Assembly (NCBI GenBank): GCA_911728455.2
Contig: OU452229.1
Coordinates: 10,889,642 to 10,953,641, forward strand
Direction of reading: 5' to 3'
Length of the DNA: 64,000 nt
From: Marthasterias glacialis
Taxonomy: Eukaryota > Echinodermata > Asteroidea > Forcipulatida > Asteriidae
This document shows positions 13,101-25,100 of this stretch, piece after piece. The notes beneath the pieces are model-generated. The model saw only the letters and a list, made by a program, of their open reading frames with translations. It had not been told where the DNA came from and searched no databases. The position numbers and the translations under genes were made by a program. Position 1 is the first letter of the stretch, and each line of letters begins with the position of its first letter.

Positions 13101-16100
13101 AATATTTTATGACAGTCAATAATATGAAGATGGTCTACATACATTGCAGTGTATAGATAGTAAATAGAAACATTTTTCTTCTTCATGAAACCTTTAACCC
13201 TTACTCCCGGGAGTGATCTTGGGGCCTTCCTCACTCTTAACAAAATCCATCACCATGGTAACTCAACACCCAAGCTGTTGGACCTCGATTATGGCATAAG
13301 TGTATGGTGGTATGCCTGATCCCATGTAAAGGAGTTTACTAGTGCGTACAGTCCTCAGTGCAACAGAATCAAACAAAACATGCTGTTGGATTTTGATAGT
13401 CAATAGAGTTAATCATCATGAATTCCCGCAGCTAAAATACAAACCTTAGGTTGACTAACAGATTTCATTTTTTTCTTTTTGTGGTAGGATAGTCTTATTA
13501 TGTACAATCACTTATGTTGCTTTCATAACAAAAGTATAAAAATGATTCCGACTGTGTTTAATCTCACTGTACATATTCTAATTTAAATGATTTATTATTA
13601 TATGATTAATTATTTAATGTCAGGTTAGATATTAATACAGGATGTGCTAGTACGTGAACACAACTTAGTGGTTTGTATAATTCTTGGGTGATATGCAACA
13701 CTTAGAAAACAGGAAAACATTACAAATTGAATTTTACAACACTGTTTTGCAAAATACTAACATTCATCCATCCTATTTGTAATAATGATCGCCGTGATGC
13801 CCAAATCTGTAAGAGTTAAGCACCTTGAATCGTTTTAGTAAATCTTGAAGGTGCGTTGTAATTGTATGCGCGGTGGAGACAGGTAGGGGGTAGGTTTGCG
13901 ATAGCGTCTTGTTGTAAATCTCTTTGGAGCAGTGGTGGCTTTTGGAAGAGCCGGTTTGCTCTCTTAATGGTTTCTCTGTACCAATGGTAATGGACACACT
14001 TCATTTCGTATGTGTTTCCATCCCATACTTTCCAAAAGGCTTAGGACTACTGTTTTTTTTTTTTTACTCCGCCATGCTTGTTTTCCTGTTTTTGATTTTG
14101 TTTTGTAAACAATCTACTTAGTGAATTTTTGTTTCAGCAAATATAAACTTGTACAACTTGTTAATGGCCTGCTGTTTCAACCTTAGTAGAAGCTCAATGA
14201 AAACCCAGCATACACCTCATGAGTATTTTTCTGTAACAGAAGCAACTTATCAGTGTTTTGTATTTCATCAGTGGTAAATTGAACGTACATGTTGTATTAA
14301 AAAGTAGATAGCTTGTCAGAAATCTTTTGTCTGTAGTTTGCTGATGCTATATGCTGCTCATGTCATCAAGTGAACATTTAATTTGCGATGAATTGGACAA
14401 TGTCAATAAATGCTTAATCTGGTATTAAAAACACAGTCACTTTCGTCAAGATCGTTTGTAATCTAACAAATTGTCTGTGTCTTTCTTAATATGCTCTAAT
14501 ATCTTGAACGGTAGACAGGCTTAAGTTTGTTATGATTGTGGATTATTATTATTATTAATTTATGGGTGTGGCTTGTAGGGCCATGTTACAGTGAGGCAAG
14601 TTACAGGCAACTTAAGGCCTGATACTTCACTGAGGCAATGGAGGCAATTGCCTCCATGCCCCTGGTCATTACCTTCGAGGTGCCCCTTGAAATGTTCCAG
14701 TAAAGTTTACATTTCCTTCCAAAGAACAAGGTATCAGGCTTGTGACCTTTTCTAGGCAATCTTTGTGAAGAAAAGACATTCACAATTAATTTTACAAGTT
14801 GTTTTCTTGTGGATAGTAAGTCACTGTTATTGAAAAAAATAAATAAATAAATGTCGCTTGTCCTGCCAAAGTATTCATTTTGTATGCTTGGCAACTTGTT
14901 GCCCATAAAAAAACAGCCTCCCTTTCACTGCTTTCTGTTCTCTGCCCAATCTCTAACAATCGGCTGTAGAACTTGTAGAATTTACTGGTACTATAAAACA
15001 AACATCATCTACAAAAAGACAATTTCATGTCAATTCATTCCTAGGCGAAATTTTCTATGGAAACTATACATTTGACACATTCCTAGCAACTGAGAAAAAC
15101 GCCCATTTTGTATAAAAGAAAAGTTGATGTTAAAGATTTTGTTCAACACAAAAATTAAAAATATTTTTTTTAATAGATGAGATATTTTTTCCCCTTCCCT
15201 GGTTTCATGCTTTTGAAAATGTTCATGTGTTAATTGTCTTATTAAAAGGATATAATCAGTTATGGATTTTAATAATAAAAAAAGGCGAGGAACAAAAAAA
15301 CAAATAAATAAAATCAAATCAAATCAAATCAGACCAAGTTTGAAGAGATTGATATTTTTGATAGTCATTTACTTTTTATTGAAATTATTAAAAGAAAAAC
15401 AAACAAAAACTTTGCAACTCACAAAATATTTAAATTTGGGCCGAGTAAATTAATCCAATTTAATATGCAATGGTCACAGCTGAGTTATTGATGGGAATTA
15501 AATTTGTGTAGTTATTGTTATTCTTTTTTTTCATTGTTTTTATTTACGTTGCCACATATGAAACATGTGCTAGTCAACTTGCCCTTCTGTAAGAGGATGG
15601 CTTTTATTCCTAAATTAAGGAATACAACAATTCTGTAAAACTTGAGATTTTCACCAGCATGAAATTTGCACCCTTGATCTGAGGTCTTTCCACACTTCTG
15701 AAAAATGTGGCATCGCTACAAAAATGTGTTTGCTTAAAATTAGCAGAACTGTGTGATCTTCTTTTCTATAAATTCATCCGTTTCAAGGATTCAAAACTGT
15801 TTGGAAATTTCATGCTCGTGGAATTAACACTCTAACATCCCGGAATAGATAAAAAGAGTGAAAAAATGGGTAATTCATGCTGTGAAAATTTCATGTTTTC
15901 TTCACAGAATATCGGACGAGGTGGTGGAAGGGGAAGAGCGTACCGTTTCATTCATTAAGGGCAAGAGCGTAGGGCTACAGGTGATCGGAGGTAACGACTC
16001 TGGGGTGTATGTTGGGCGTATACAGCCCGGTAGTAACGCCGCTTATGCCACATCGTACAATGGAGAGAGAATTCACGTTGGTGATCGCATCGTTGAGGTG

Positions 16101-19100
16101 AGTGGTGATGCCAAAATTACATATCCACCATTGCTGAACAAACTCTATATCCAACGAAAATCCAACAGCATACTTGCTTTCAAGAGTTGGATAGTACTTA
16201 GTCCATACCAATGCATGAAGCTTCCGTAGCCACTCAATTTCATTTTGATTTCAAATGCTTTGTTGTTGAGTTATTTTCTGATACTTGTTGATAAAGGAAA
16301 TTGTTCATGTATGGACTTGATAACTGCTTTATCCATATCGATGACACCTTGTTTGCGACTCGGCAAACTCGGAATCAAATATATGCTGTTTGGATTTGAT
16401 AGACTCAAAAAGGTTCCCGTAAATAAATTGAAAAAAAATTGAGCAAGGAAACACTTCATTTGACTGGCTACTGCATTATTGTTTTAAAGCAGACTATAAT
16501 TTCTGACAATAAAATGTTGTGTTGTGTCGTGGTCGAGCGGTCAAGCGCACTGGACTCAAGCTCTGGTGTTTCTGATCAGCAGAGTGTTGGTTCGAGTCCC
16601 GGTCTTGACACTTGTGTCCTAAAGCTATACACTTAACCGTTATTGCTTCATCCTTCAAAAACCTGTCCTAAAAATAATAATAAGTGCCTTGAGTTCCTAG
16701 TTATTGGTAGATACATGCACTATATAACACTCTGGTATTATTATTATTAATACTAAAGGGTTGAGAGGGATTTGAATGGAAAAAGTATGATGTTGGAAAA
16801 AACCTTCCAAAGAGGTACTTTCCATAGTAAGGTTTAGGGTGGGGTTGGGGACTGTGTTGATTGTCACTTTGTCAGGTATCCAATGGCCACCCATAGTATG
16901 AACATATTGTTGCTAATAAAAAAAAACATAGCTATTTGAAGCACAAAATGAAACAAATTATGAAAGCTGGGACCAAGTTGGCAGAAGGACTATTTGCAAT
17001 TCCTAGTTACCAACCGTATGCTTTTGTTTGGGAGTACCAGGCAATTTTGACAGTTTTTTTCAAAATGCTCATTGTGCGAACTTGGCCTGGGACGTAGTTG
17101 ACATATGTATGTAGGGATGTATTCAAATTTTGAATAAGTGAATTAGTGAAGTCTTGAACAGTGTTTTTTTTTTCATTACTTTCCATAACATGAGCAATAT
17201 CTTGTCTTAATTCTTAATTTAGGTGAATGGAATGAATCTCCTCGGAAAGACGAAGGAAGAAGTCATCCTTTTACTCCTTGGCGTCATCAATGAAGTCAAA
17301 CTTGTCTTGAGGGAGAGTTCTGGTAAGTTGACTGCATTAAAAAACTGTTTGTAAAATATGTCTTTAAAGTTTTTGCAACAAAAGATTTCTAACGAAGTAC
17401 CTGTAGTTCCAACTTCAAAGCTTTCATTGCTTCAAAACAAAACTTCTCATTGGAGTCGATCAAATTGTTTACTCTTCATCCCTTTGAATTTGCTGACTGT
17501 TTTTAAGCGAGTTTCTCTTATAAAGTTAGTTTTATATTTATAAAAAATCACCCAACACAAGGCCAGAGGGCAACTCAGGGTGAGGGCTACAGAGAAAATA
17601 TTGAAAATTTAAAGAAAGAGGAGATATCTGCTTACATTTTTTCCTGAACTGGAGTTGATTGTAAGATGGTGGAAAGCAAGATACAGTTAAGTAGTTCCAT
17701 AGTGCAGTAGTGCATGGGTGGGTGGGTGGGTGGGGGTGGGGAGGAGGGGAAGCTTGTAGAATATCTCACTGGCCTTTGGATTAGATCCGGTAACGAGATG
17801 AGAAGATTCGGTAAAAACATGTACATCTACTGCAGGCCTCGATATTAAGAAAAAAGGGGGCAGGCCTTTGCTGGCCAAATCAAAGAAATTGTGCAAGGGT
17901 GTGCTGGCCAAGTTGGTAGTGACAGTGCAATTTTTTCTGAAGGGCATGCTGGCCAACTCGACAGGGCATGAGGCCAATGGCCTCGGTGGTCTCGGTTAAG
18001 ATCAAGGCCTGCTACTGTAATTTATCATGCAAGCGAACAAATAACCATCACAAGAAATTTATTTATTTTTCACTGTAAAATTGTATAATAGAAAAACCTG
18101 TACTTTTTGATGCAAGTCATGTATAAAAGGATTTGCTACTTAGTGTTTAAACAGATGTCAAATTAAAAGAGAGAATTTGACATACTTTGATTTCCTTTGA
18201 TCTTTTTCCTCCATTCAAAACCATAAATTCAAAACTTTCAAACGACCGATATTCAATGTAGAAATAACTGTTAATTTTTTTTTCAAAACTGTTTTGTTGT
18301 TTATCCCAGCTTTTAAGGCTGTCCTCCATGGAGGAATTGGAGACCGTTTCTTCATCCGTGCCCACTTTGTGTATGAAGCCCCGACGCCAGATGAAATGGG
18401 CTTCACCAAGGGAACCGTCTTCCGCGTCGTGGACACCATGCCAGAAGGGGTCATGGGTCACTGGTACGTACTCCGCCTTGACCGTGCCAACACCCCTGTA
18501 GAGAGGGGTATCATCCCGAATGAAAACAGGTAAAAAGGCAGCCTTGTATGTTTTTTTTAAAAGTTTTTTTTCTGATTTTGTTTTTTTTTCATGGAACTCC
18601 CTTCACCTTTGGTTTTTCTTGGAAGAGGTGAAGTTGCGTTACAGGCAAGACAAGATGTGTAGCCACTTGTTCTGACCAAAGCTCTGACCAAATCTCCCCC
18701 GACTTCTATTCATGGTGATGGAGAGAGTCTGTAAATCTCTCAAATGAAACATCCAGGCATGTGATTTCTCAGGGTTTTTCCTGATTTCAGGATTTTTGTC
18801 AAAACCTCCTTAAGCAGTCATCAAAGGGAGAATAGTGTCCAAACCTGTTGTTTTTGTAACTTCTGGCGATGCACAGAGTCTGCCTGAATTGTAACATCTG
18901 GGAGTTTCTGGGGTCTAGAATAGAGGGGAACCCAGGCCTGCAAGTCAATTGTCAGGAATTTTCACATTTGGCAAATCTCGTTCCTGCTTATCTTGAATCT
19001 TATGGTGGCTTCATCTTTAGACCAAGAGAATACTACTGCCAAGTCTTGTACAATCACACCGCTGCATTTCTCTCCTATCCTCAACAATGATCGACCAGGG

Positions 19101-22100
19101 CCCGATTTCATAGAGCTGCTTAGGCAAAAGAAGTAGCTAAGCACAAAAAAATTACGCTTACCAGAATAAGGTTACCGGCCAAACTGCCATGTCACATGTT
19201 CAATTTGTGGCTGGTATCCTGCTCAAGCAATATTTTCTGCTTAAGCAGCTCTATGACCTGGAACCCAGTAGACAGCTTCATGCAAGCTGCTAGAGTACGT
19301 AACCCACAATAGAGGCCGTGCATTTTCTGTATATTAAATCACATCAGCCCAGACAAGGCTAATTGTGTTGATTTTTAAGTATAATTATACCCACTTCCAG
19401 TGAAAACGCCTAGAAAATTAATATTGAAATGGTATGCGTAAATAGAAACCGGGTAGTTATAGGAAATAGTTAATATAGGACATGCCATTATTTTTCGAGT
19501 AGAGCATAAATAAGTCAACAATTTTTGCAGGCATTTAGGACCGCATAAGGCAATTTGAAACAAACAATACTGGTATGAAAATGTTCTTATTATGCAATTT
19601 TTGTCTTTTTATTTTTTGTAGAGCGAGTCAATTAAACCTGGCTCACCAGAATAAAGAGGCCCAAGCTCTGAAGCCGGCTACCTTCGAGGGGCGTAAAGGG
19701 AAATTTAAACGGTTAGGGATGAGGGCCAGCATGAGGTCAAAGTCCATGATCAAGGACCAGTGGGACGAAATCATATTCGGTAAGTAACCCTCCTACTGTC
19801 TGACCATTCAGTATCATCCACTGTGGTTTTGAAGTATAGATAAACTTTGTCAGCCTGTAATATGATACCGTGTGGTGAACGGAACTACACAGTAAACAGT
19901 CAACCCTCCTACTGTCTGACCATTCAGTATCACCCACTGTGGTTTTGAAAAAAATAGATAAATTATGGCAGCCTGCATTATGATAACATGTAGTGAGTGC
20001 ATCTATGCAGTACACACATGTGCACACAAATTCCTATTTTTGCATCCTTGTGGAGACTTCTTTTGTTCTTTCCTTTGTCCCTGTAGTTAACATCCTCCCA
20101 TAGACTTTGTACACAAAATTCCTTGTGGACCAGCCCTCTCTTTAGAATTTCCCTACGGAGACATATTGTTCCTTGCTTTCCCTTTTGTCTAATGTCTCCA
20201 TGAGGCAGCGAATATCTATCCAGTTGTGCCACCTAACACAACCTGTGCATTTGAATGGTTCTAAACAGTTGGTCAACGTGCTGGAAAATGTTACTAAGAT
20301 TAGGAAGGGGAACATTTTTTATGATGCTTCCTCAACAAAATTCTCCTAGACATTCTGTCTTTTGTAATGGCATAGCCCTCTCTTCAGGGACACTTGCTTT
20401 GCCCTAACATGAACAAAACTCAAGGCTTGTTTAGGTCTGTAACTTTATGGGGGCAATTGCCTCCATGACCCGGGTCATTGCCTTGATGCCCATTGAAATG
20501 TTCCAGTACAACTTTTGGTGTCTATCAGAGAGGTGATGTTAACTAGGGAAAAATTGCCTTGTCCTTATACAAGAACGAAGTCTGTTTGTTAGTCTGAAGT
20601 TACTTTAACTTCTAAGAAAAAGTTAATCCATGATTTTCTGGCCTGTTTGGCAATTCGTTACATCACATGCTTCGATATCTGCAGCACGCAAAAAAGTTTT
20701 CCCTACTTCTGAAGCCGATTCGCCCAGCCACTGTAGGTTATCAGCAAGCCGCCAAGGATGATTTCCTCACTTATAAACCTCCCATGATACTATCATGGTA
20801 TCATGATAGAGCATCCACTCAATAAGCAAGGTGTTATCACGAGACCTGACTGTCTCACTTTTAAGCTACGATGGCTATCATGATACAGGACTGCCTGCTT
20901 ATAAGCTATGATGGCTAGTTGGATCGAGTAACTTGTGGCTACAAAGCTGGTACACGTTTGTGTGCAATTTTACCAAACAATCACACATTTGATCTATGAA
21001 AGGGATTTCTTACAACAGAAACTCTTCTGGAAGACACGACAGTGATTCTTTGCCAAACGTTTGTGAAAGCCAAGCTCAACATCGTTAATTTTTCCTTGCG
21101 TAATCCTGAACGAAAGAAAAAAGCAGCTTAACGCAATAACTCGATGGAGCCAATTTGTGTAAAGTGGATGTTGATTACAGTGAAATTATGTCACTCTTAT
21201 GAACATGATTTACAATTTACTCTGTATTAAAAAAAATAATGGAAGTAAAAAGCATTTAAGATGTTCATGTACCTGTCATTCAGTATTGAATTTGGTTTGT
21301 GATAGACACGGATATTTCTTATATTTTTCACAGGTGGTCGAGTGTTGAAGTTTCCGGCCTACGAACGTGTGATTCTCAGAGAAGGTAAATTCTGAAAATA
21401 AAAAATACCTCAAACAATTGTTTTTTGTCATGCTACTGCCATGAGCAATCATTGAGACTCATTAAGGAGGAATGAAAAATAATTCAAAAATAGCTCTAAA
21501 TTTTGAGCAGTTTTGTACACATTGTAGACAAAGTGATTAGATCATGACATCATCAGGAAACGCTGGTACTTAGTTAAACATTTCATTGCGTAATTTCATA
21601 AATCAACCATAACGGTCCCAAATTATCTGAAATCCTGTGCTGGAAGTTGTCCGACTTAATCGGATATTGTAATGCAGGGCCAATTAACAATTGCTTACCA
21701 TTGGGCCAGGCATACCAATCCTATGCAGTTCCAAACATTTGTGTGTTGTGTGACTATAGAGTGGATTATTTCAGAGGATAAGGAATGCTCTCTAGCCAAA
21801 GACGCTGGGGTGTTGCATGGGTCTAATCCAGGATTCTTGCTGCAGCCTTCTACTGATGTGCTTCAACAGGTTGTTTCTGATTGTCTCTTGAAGCATGGTT
21901 GAGTAACGCTTAAAGATACAGGCTCGTCTGAAAAAAATGGCCGGCGGGGAATTTCTCGCAGTGCAAAAGGCGACTTGTTTCATGCTGTACATGTGTACGA
22001 GAAAATGTACGTGATCTTTCGTGCCACGAAAATGGCAATCGGGTAAGGGCAACGAGGACTTCTTACTTATTTTTTTTAACATTTTTGTTTCAGTTGGTTT

Positions 22101-25100
22101 TTCTCGTCCAGTGGTGCTCTTCGGTGCTGTGGCTGATCTGGTCAGAGAGAGACTCCTCAGAGAGATGCCTGATAAATTTGAAACTCCACGTATGTGTTCA
22201 TTCTTCATTTCCCCATCTCCCTTTATGTACAGAATTTAACTTGGTATGTTGTGGCTGGAAAGGTTTTTGTAGCACAGTCAAAAATGGTAAGGGTTTTTTT
22301 ACCGCATGGTGAAAAATGTTAAGGATTTTTTCATGTGTGATGAAAGACATAAAAAAGAGAAAATAGAGCAGGATAGTGAGACATGATGTTTTTGTTTATT
22401 TCTTGAAATGAGAGTTTTTTGTCAATTATAAAATATCTTTTAAAAAAGTTAATCGGCAGTGGAGGGTAGCCTCAGACTATTAAAATGAAGTCCATGCACC
22501 TCATTTATTTTCAAATTGACTACAATACTACTAAAGCATTTTACCTTGTTGGGCCATAATGGTTGTTTGGGCCATACTGGTCGGATGGCATGAGTGGTGT
22601 GTGTGTAAAGCGCTCGCCTCTCACCAATGTGTCCCTGGTTCCATTCCCGGCAAGGGTCATCTGTGAGTAGAGTTGTGTGTTGGTTCTCTCCTGTGCCACA
22701 AGGGTTTTTCTCCAGGCCATCTGGTTTTCCTCCCTCCAGAAAAACCAAACACTTTCTTATATGGGTTGATGTGGCTGGCTGCTAAAGGCACCCTTGAATG
22801 CCTGCAGCTTGAGCACGTGTAGCAGAGTCGTTTTCAATTCAGCTTCTCAGCTGACAGTAAGGATGATTAGCCTCCCAAATCATTATTATTATCAATTCTT
22901 GGATCCCTATATTTTCTTTGCTTTAAGAGTGAAGTCCCATAAATGCATAGGCCTTGAGCGAAAAGACTAATTTGGTTTCGTACAAACAGTGTTTAAAGCA
23001 CTCGCCAAGCAAAGTTCTACGATATTAGAACTAATGATACCCCGACAGTCAATTGAACTGGAAAGTTGCTTGGCTTCAAAATATGGGGAATGAAATGATT
23101 TTTTGAGGATGTATTTTTATCTTGTCAATTCTTGATGTTTTTTTTTCCAGTGATGAACCACACGCTGGATAGCAGACCAGGTGAGCCGATGCATGTCAAC
23201 CCACAAGGATCCATCAAACTGCATGCAATCAAGGACATCATGGATAAGGTACCCATCCCTGCTCTTCTTGTCCCCCCCGCCCCTACCAATGGCCCCACCC
23301 TGAGTTAGTGTAGGGAGTGGTCTGCAACAGCTTTGGCATCAGCTTAGAAAATATTTACTGAACTTTGTTAGCGTTTTTTAAATAATTTCCTATTAGATAA
23401 TTGTGTAACTACGTATGCAGCCATTCTCCAACATCAACCTCGCCCAATACAACCCCCAACCCACGCCCCCCCACATACACAAGCAACACCCATCTCTACC
23501 CTAAGCCTAGGACCCCAAATCCAAGCTAAGCTCATAAAACTATAGTTGAGCAGAAAAACGTCGCCAGCCGAATGATCAATATTTATTTTCTGCTTATTTT
23601 GCCAATCGATTTGTTTGCGCTTATCAGCTTCTATAGTAAAGTGGGTTCTGGGGTAAGGTCAGTTTTTAAAGATTAGATTTGCTTTGTGGAGAGTTTAAGT
23701 TGCTTCTCAGTGAACAGATTTCAAACTGTAGAAGAGTGCCATGACTAGTAATTGTTAAAAAAATAATAATAATTTGTGTCTTCAATTCATTTAAATGTTA
23801 TATTTTTCCCCCCAGGGCAAACACTGTCTGCTCGACATCACCCCAAATGCCGTGGAGCAACTGAACTACGCCCAGTGTTACCCCATCGTCATCTTCCTCA
23901 ACGCCGAGAGCCGTGCGCACGTCAAAGAGATCCGAGGACAGTTTCTTGGGGAGGGAGTGGAGAACAAAGGGTCTCGCAAGCACTACCAGACAGCTAAGAA
24001 GATGAAGAAGTTTTACTCCTACGTTTTCACAGGTACAGGAAAACTATTGTATGTCCATTGTCTGGCACGCAATTTTTAGCTGATCAGCTGATTTCCGTGT
24101 TTTAGGATTTTCAGCTGTGCCATTGAAAATTGAAAACACAGAAAAAAGTCTTGCGGTGCTTGCCACTTTCCGTGACAAACTTCGGTTGTGTGCCTGGAGC
24201 AATTTCGATCATGGACCAATGGTTAACTAGTGGTTGGTCAGTGACGTACGTAGTGTATGCTCACTGAAGTTGAACTGCAAACGACTGTAGTCATGTCACG
24301 TCAACACGACCATGAGAAAATGGCGAAATCAACGTTATCACTTTCCTGATAACTGGTCTCCTCTGCACTGTGCTTATGAAACGGCTATTGGTAACCAGCG
24401 ATGCGACCAACCTCGATAGGCTGGTCGCTACTAATTGACTAGACCAGTCCAACCATCATTGACTAGCGTGTGTTCGATCAGAATTAGTCGCACTATGGTT
24501 AACTATGGTCCTTGATCGAACTTGCTCCTGGTTGTGCGTAGTGTGTAAAGCTGACAATGTACACCAGACAAAGACCGCACTTCCATGTCTCTGATAAAAA
24601 TGTATTCATCTGTTAAAAATAAATGCACTCTATGGATTAGACAGGGAGGGATTTTCATACACTGTGATCATGGATTTTTGACTTCAGGGCACATCCACTT
24701 TCAAGCAATTAAAAGTGTTCCTTACAGATGCTAGGAGTTCACTTCAGAGACTCCCTTACCTGTTAAACCTACATTAGCATAATTAGCATAAGTCCTAGGC
24801 TTGCATGTTAGAATGAAAATACCACTCAAGGAGAGCGCCCCCAAGAGCCCATCAGTGCCAGGTGGTTAGGCCAACTCGTCCGACAGGCTCAGACAGCGTA
24901 AGAAGGGTTTTCTATTTGTGTTTGATTTCAGCCATGATACCAGTCAACCCAGATAGTATGTGGTACAGTCAGATTAAAGAGGCAGTTCACATCCAGCAGA
25001 ATAAGAAGATCTGGATCTCGGAGGCAAAGGTAGGATGGTACTTCCCAATCTTAGCTTACTGCATCCAATATTTGGTGGTTCAGGCTGCATATTTCCCGGA

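Larger units (their letters stand above)
7376..15907 (+). other. Large ZO intron between PDZ2 linker and PDZ3
   Basis: 8.5 kb without a supported exon. It contains a tRNA-Leu-type SINE (about 8054-8195), a hairpin MITE (9182-9309), one unit of a CCTCCTACTGT repeat (about 10478-10600), a CpG-rich patch (11215-11520), a histone-stem-loop-like repeat (13911-13953, -), one unit of a GGCAATTGCCTCCATG repeat (14620-14720), and long A/T-rich tracts. A run of G occurs at 7596-7611. Confidence 0.7.

Noticed and set aside
14601-14906. 101-codon minus-strand frame
   Set aside because: It spans a dispersed GGCAATTGCCTCCATG repeat and A/T-rich sequence; no coding signature.
21792-22208. 138-codon minus-strand frame
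   Set aside because: It overlaps the ZO GUK exon 22094-22189 on the other strand and shows no protein-like signature; a shadow.
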